Shown piece after piece: positions 61,425 to 64,000 of a DNA stretch of 64,000 bases. A program made the position numbers and the translations under genes. Position 1 is the stretch's first letter, and the number at the start of each line of letters is the position of its first letter. Below the pieces are notes generated by a model. That model made no database searches, was not told where the DNA came from, and worked only from the letters and a program-made list of their open reading frames with translations. Source of the stretch: JAJDNS01 sp963578825 (GTDB taxonomy: Bacteria; Acidobacteriota; Vicinamibacteria; Fen-336); NCBI GenBank assembly GCA_963578825.1, contig CAUZDW010000002.1:62001-126000 (forward strand), given 5' to 3'.

Positions 61425-64000
61425 GTGAAGAACGACCTCAGGGACGAGCCGATCGCAATTCGGGGCGCGCGGGTCCACAACCTCAAGGGGATCGACTGCG
61501 ACATCCCCAGGAATCGCCTCGTCGTGATCACCGGTCCTTCCGGCTCGGGCAAGAGCAGCCTGGCCTTCGACACGATCTATGCCGAGGGACAGCGCCGCTT
61601 CGTGGAGAGTCTCTCCCCGTGGGCCCGGCAGTTCCTGGAACAGATGGAGAGGCCCGAGGTCGAGTCGGTGAGCGGGCTCTCGCCTGCGGTGGCCATCGAG
61701 CAGAGAACGACCGTGGCGCACCCGCGCTCCACCGTCGGTACGGTCACGGAGATCTACGACCACCTGCGAGTCCTTTTCGCCACCCTGGGACGGGCACATT
61801 GCCCGAAGTGCGGCCACGGCATCTCCTCTCAGAGCGCCGAGCAGATCGCCCAGCGTCTGCTGGCTCAGGCTCCCTCCGCCGTCGCCGTCATCGCAGCCCC
61901 GGTGGCCCGGGGACGCAAGGGCGGCTACCGCAAGGCGCTCGCCGCGGCGCGGGCTGCCGGGTTTCTCAGGGCCCGCATCGACGGTCAGGCCGCTCATCTC
62001 CACGAGCCGCCCCAGCTCAACCCCCGCAAGGGGCACCGCATCGACGTGCTCGTCGACCGTCTTGCACTGCGCGAGGGAGCGGAGTCGCGCCTCAGAGCCA
62101 GCCTGGAGAAGGCCCTCGACCTGGCGGGTGGCGTCGTTCTCGTGTCCATCGAAGGACACGGAGAGCGCCTGTACAGCCGAAAGCTGGCCTGCGCCCAGTG
62201 CGACGTCTCTGTCCCACCCCTCAGCCCCCGAGCGTTCTCCTTCAACAGCGCCCAGGGGGCCTGCCCGGGCTGCGACGGCCTCGGCCGGCGCTGGGTCGTC
62301 GACCCCTCCCGCGTGATCCCGGACGAGAGCCGCAGCGTCCTGGAAGGAGCCATTCGCCCATGGCATCGCCACGGGCCTCGGCTCCTGCGGGACGCTCTGG
62401 AAGGGGTGGCGGCTCGCCAGGGGTTCTTCCTCGAGACCCCGGTGAGCGATCTTCCCAGGAAGGCCCGCGGGGTGTTGCTCAACGGCGACGACGAAGGCTT
62501 CCCCGGGGTCGTCCCGTATCTGCGTCGCCGGATGGAGCGCCTGCTCCACCTGGACCCCTCGCCGTCCGACGAGGAGGGTCACGACGGCGGAGAAGCCTTC
62601 GACGATCTTCGGCCCTACCTGACCGAGGAAGCATGCAAGTCCTGCAAGGGAACGCGGCTGCGCCCGGAGAGCCTTGCGGTTCGGGTGAGCGACAAGTCCC
62701 TGGCGGACATCGTCCGGTTGCCCCTGGCCGAGGCACCCGAGACCCTTCGCTCACTGTCGTTCGACGAGCGCGAGCGCCCGGTGGGCGAGCGGCTCGTCGG
62801 GGAGATGCTGGGTCGCCTGGACGTTCTCCTTTCGCTGGGCCTCGGCTACCTCACCCTCGACCGTGCCACGACGTCGCTCTCAGGAGGTGAGGCCCACCGT
62901 CTCCGGCTCGCCACGCAGATCGGCGCCCGCATGCAGGGGCTCCTCTACGTGCTCGACGAGCCCTCGGTGGGGCTGCATCAGAGGGACAACGCCAGGCTGA
63001 TCGAGACGCTTCGATCGATCCGCGACGCCGGCAACACCGTCATCGTGGTCGAGCACGACGAGGACACGATCCGAGCGGCCGACTGGGTGGTCGATCTCGG
63101 CGAGGGGGCGGGCGCCCAGGGTGGGAAGCTCATGTACGCGGGTCCCCCGGACTTGATGGACGGTAGCCTCACCGGGCGGTACCTGCGGGGCGAGCTGGAG
63201 ATACCGGTACCGCAGACACGCCGCGCCCCGGAGCGGGCCCTCAGGATTCTCGGCGCCCGAGCCCGAAACCTTCGGGACATCGACGCGACCATCCCTCTCG
63301 GGGCGCTCACGGCCGTGACGGGTGTGTCCGGGGCAGGCAAGTCCACGCTGGTCGAGGACGTCCTTCACCGCGCACTCGCTCGCCGGCTCTACCGCGCAGC
63401 CGCCGAGCCCGGAGCCCACAGGGAGATCGAGGGCCTCGACGAGATCGACAAGGTCGTGGCTATCGACCAGAGCCCGATCGGCCGGACGCCCCGCTCCAAC
63501 CCCGCCACGTACACCGGGGCCTTCGCCTTCATTCGGGAGATGTTCTCTCTCGTGCCCGAGGCCCGGGCTCGCGGGTACCGTCCCGGCCGTTTCTCCTTCA
63601 ACGTGAAGGGGGGTCGGTGCGAGAGCTGCCAGGGGGACGGCGTCCGCCGGGTGGAGATGCACTTCCTCCCGGATGTGTTCGTGCAGTGCGAGTCGTGCCG
63701 CGGCCGGCGGTACTCTCGGGAGACACTCGAGATCCTCTACCATGGTCGGAGCATCGCCGATGTTCTGGAGATGAGCGTCGACGAAGCCCGGGAGACCCTG
63801 GCGTCTCACCCCCACCTGGCGCGCCTCCTTGGCACGCTGAGCGAAGTCGGTCTGGGCTATCTGCGGCTGGGTCAAAGCGCCGCGACCCTGTCCGGCGGCG
63901 AGGCCCAGCGGGTCAAGCTCGCCCGGGAGCTGGGCCGCCGGGAAACGGGACGCACCCTCTATCTGCTCGACGAGCCCACGACGGGGCTCCACATCGACGA
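61425..64000 (+). CDS. uvrA: Excinuclease ABC subunit A (3' end outside window)
   Basis: The first 858 codons of the damage-recognition ATPase of nucleotide excision repair. Walker A1 is TGPSGSGKSS at 36-45, with zinc knuckles CPKC, CAQC and CPGC, CKSC, and CESC twice in the second half. SLSGGEAHRLRLATQIG and LYVLDEPSVGLHQRDN form the first signature and Walker B; TGVSGAGKSTL is Walker A2, followed by IDQSPIGRTPRSNPATYTG, TLSGGEAQRVKLAREL and LYLLDEPTTGLH. The GTG at 61425 fits the family start; its ribosome site is weak. The protein lacks only about 70-90 residues. Confidence 0.96.
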   Translation, partial: MKNDLRDEPIAIRGARVHNLKGIDCDIPRNRLVVITGPSGSGKSSLAFDTIYAEGQRRFVESLSPWARQFLEQMERPEVESVSGLSPAVAIEQRTTVAHPRSTVGTVTEIYDHLRVLFATLGRAHCPKCGHGISSQSAEQIAQRLLAQAPSAVAVIAAPVARGRKGGYRKALAAARAAGFLRARIDGQAAHLHEPPQLNPRKGHRIDVLVDRLALREGAESRLRASLEKALDLAGGVVLVSIEGHGERLYSRKLACAQCDVSVPPLSPRAFSFNSAQGACPGCDGLGRRWVVDPSRVIPDESRSVLEGAIRPWHRHGPRLLRDALEGVAARQGFFLETPVSDLPRKARGVLLNGDDEGFPGVVPYLRRRMERLLHLDPSPSDEEGHDGGEAFDDLRPYLTEEACKSCKGTRLRPESLAVRVSDKSLADIVRLPLAEAPETLRSLSFDERERPVGERLVGEMLGRLDVLLSLGLGYLTLDRATTSLSGGEAHRLRLATQIGARMQGLLYVLDEPSVGLHQRDNARLIETLRSIRDAGNTVIVVEHDEDTIRAADWVVDLGEGAGAQGGKLMYAGPPDLMDGSLTGRYLRGELEIPVPQTRRAPERALRILGARARNLRDIDATIPLGALTAVTGVSGAGKSTLVEDVLHRALARRLYRAAAEPGAHREIEGLDEIDKVVAIDQSPIGRTPRSNPATYTGAFAFIREMFSLVPEARARGYRPGRFSFNVKGGRCESCQGDGVRRVEMHFLPDVFVQCESCRGRRYSRETLEILYHGRSIADVLEMSVDEARETLASHPHLARLLGTLSEVGLGYLRLGQSAATLSGGEAQRVKLARELGRRETGRTLYLLDEPTTGLHID

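Noticed and set aside
61385..61425. SOS box or strong promoter before uvrA
   Set aside because: TAGAAT at 61402 could be a -10, but no matching -35 or recognisable LexA site was found.
62880..63992. Long minus-strand frame opposite uvrA, and a 498-codon plus-strand frame at 61394-62890
   Set aside because: Both are out-of-frame shadows of uvrA, whose own frame holds every ABC and zinc motif through to the window end.

Overview
The window is about 64 kb of GC-rich bacterial chromosome carrying the replication origin region. The cell is Gram-negative: it has parvulin-type periplasmic chaperones, two lipoprotein signal peptides, an O-antigen-type ABC exporter, a heptose-1-phosphate adenylyltransferase and a full rod-shape cluster. 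The 16S sequence and the mix of genes fit Acidobacteriota best, but this is my reading without an alignment and should be held loosely.

Layout, left to right. 1-6.8 kb (minus strand): a frameshifted DUF4388 gene running off the left edge, an HNH nuclease, a KDPG aldolase/sugar kinase pair, then yebC-ruvC-ruvA-ruvB-queA. 6.9-12.6 kb: a complete rRNA operon on the minus strand (16S, tRNA-Ile, tRNA-Ala, 23S, 5S) with promoter, processing stems and terminator. 12.6-18 kb: purM-purN-tyrS, a LysW-like zinc ribbon, a STAS protein and a PpiD-like chaperone. 18.2-28.6 kb (plus strand): a FecR protein and a diguanylate cyclase, then mreB-mreC-mreD-mrdA-rodA-rng and an unknown protein. 28.5-42.6 kb (minus): an alkyltransferase-like protein, surA and a second parvulin lipoprotein, mfd, rfaE2, wzt/wzm, the F1 half of ATP synthase (atpC-D-G-A-H) and a bactofilin. 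42.6-57.8 kb: the origin block, with parB-parA-rsmG-jag-yidC-yidD-rnpA-rpmH leftward and dnaA-dnaN-recF-gyrB-gyrA plus a coupled lipoprotein rightward. 57.8-64 kb: pcrA/uvrD, a GlmU acetyltransferase half, a TPR protein (minus) and the start of uvrA (plus, cut by the window end).

Origin logic: genes diverge from the dnaA region. Five DnaA-box-like sites crowd the 230-bp dnaA-dnaN gap, one perfect 16-bp parS lies inside the end of rsmG beside parA-parB, and a ninefold-base motif recurs three times between rpmH and dnaA. The rRNA operon is transcribed away from the origin.

The least expected signal is a perfect 60-bp inverted repeat. One copy is native recF coding sequence; the other forms the last codons and tail of the bactofilin gene 9.3 kb away, in another reading frame. 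Other points worth checking are a GlmU acetyltransferase domain without its uridylyltransferase half, an F1-only ATP synthase operon, a LysW-like carrier lacking its acceptor C-terminus, and a rRNA promoter whose -35 box overlaps the tyrS stop codon. I found no CRISPR array, insertion sequence, prophage or obvious defence system; most of the window is core housekeeping DNA.
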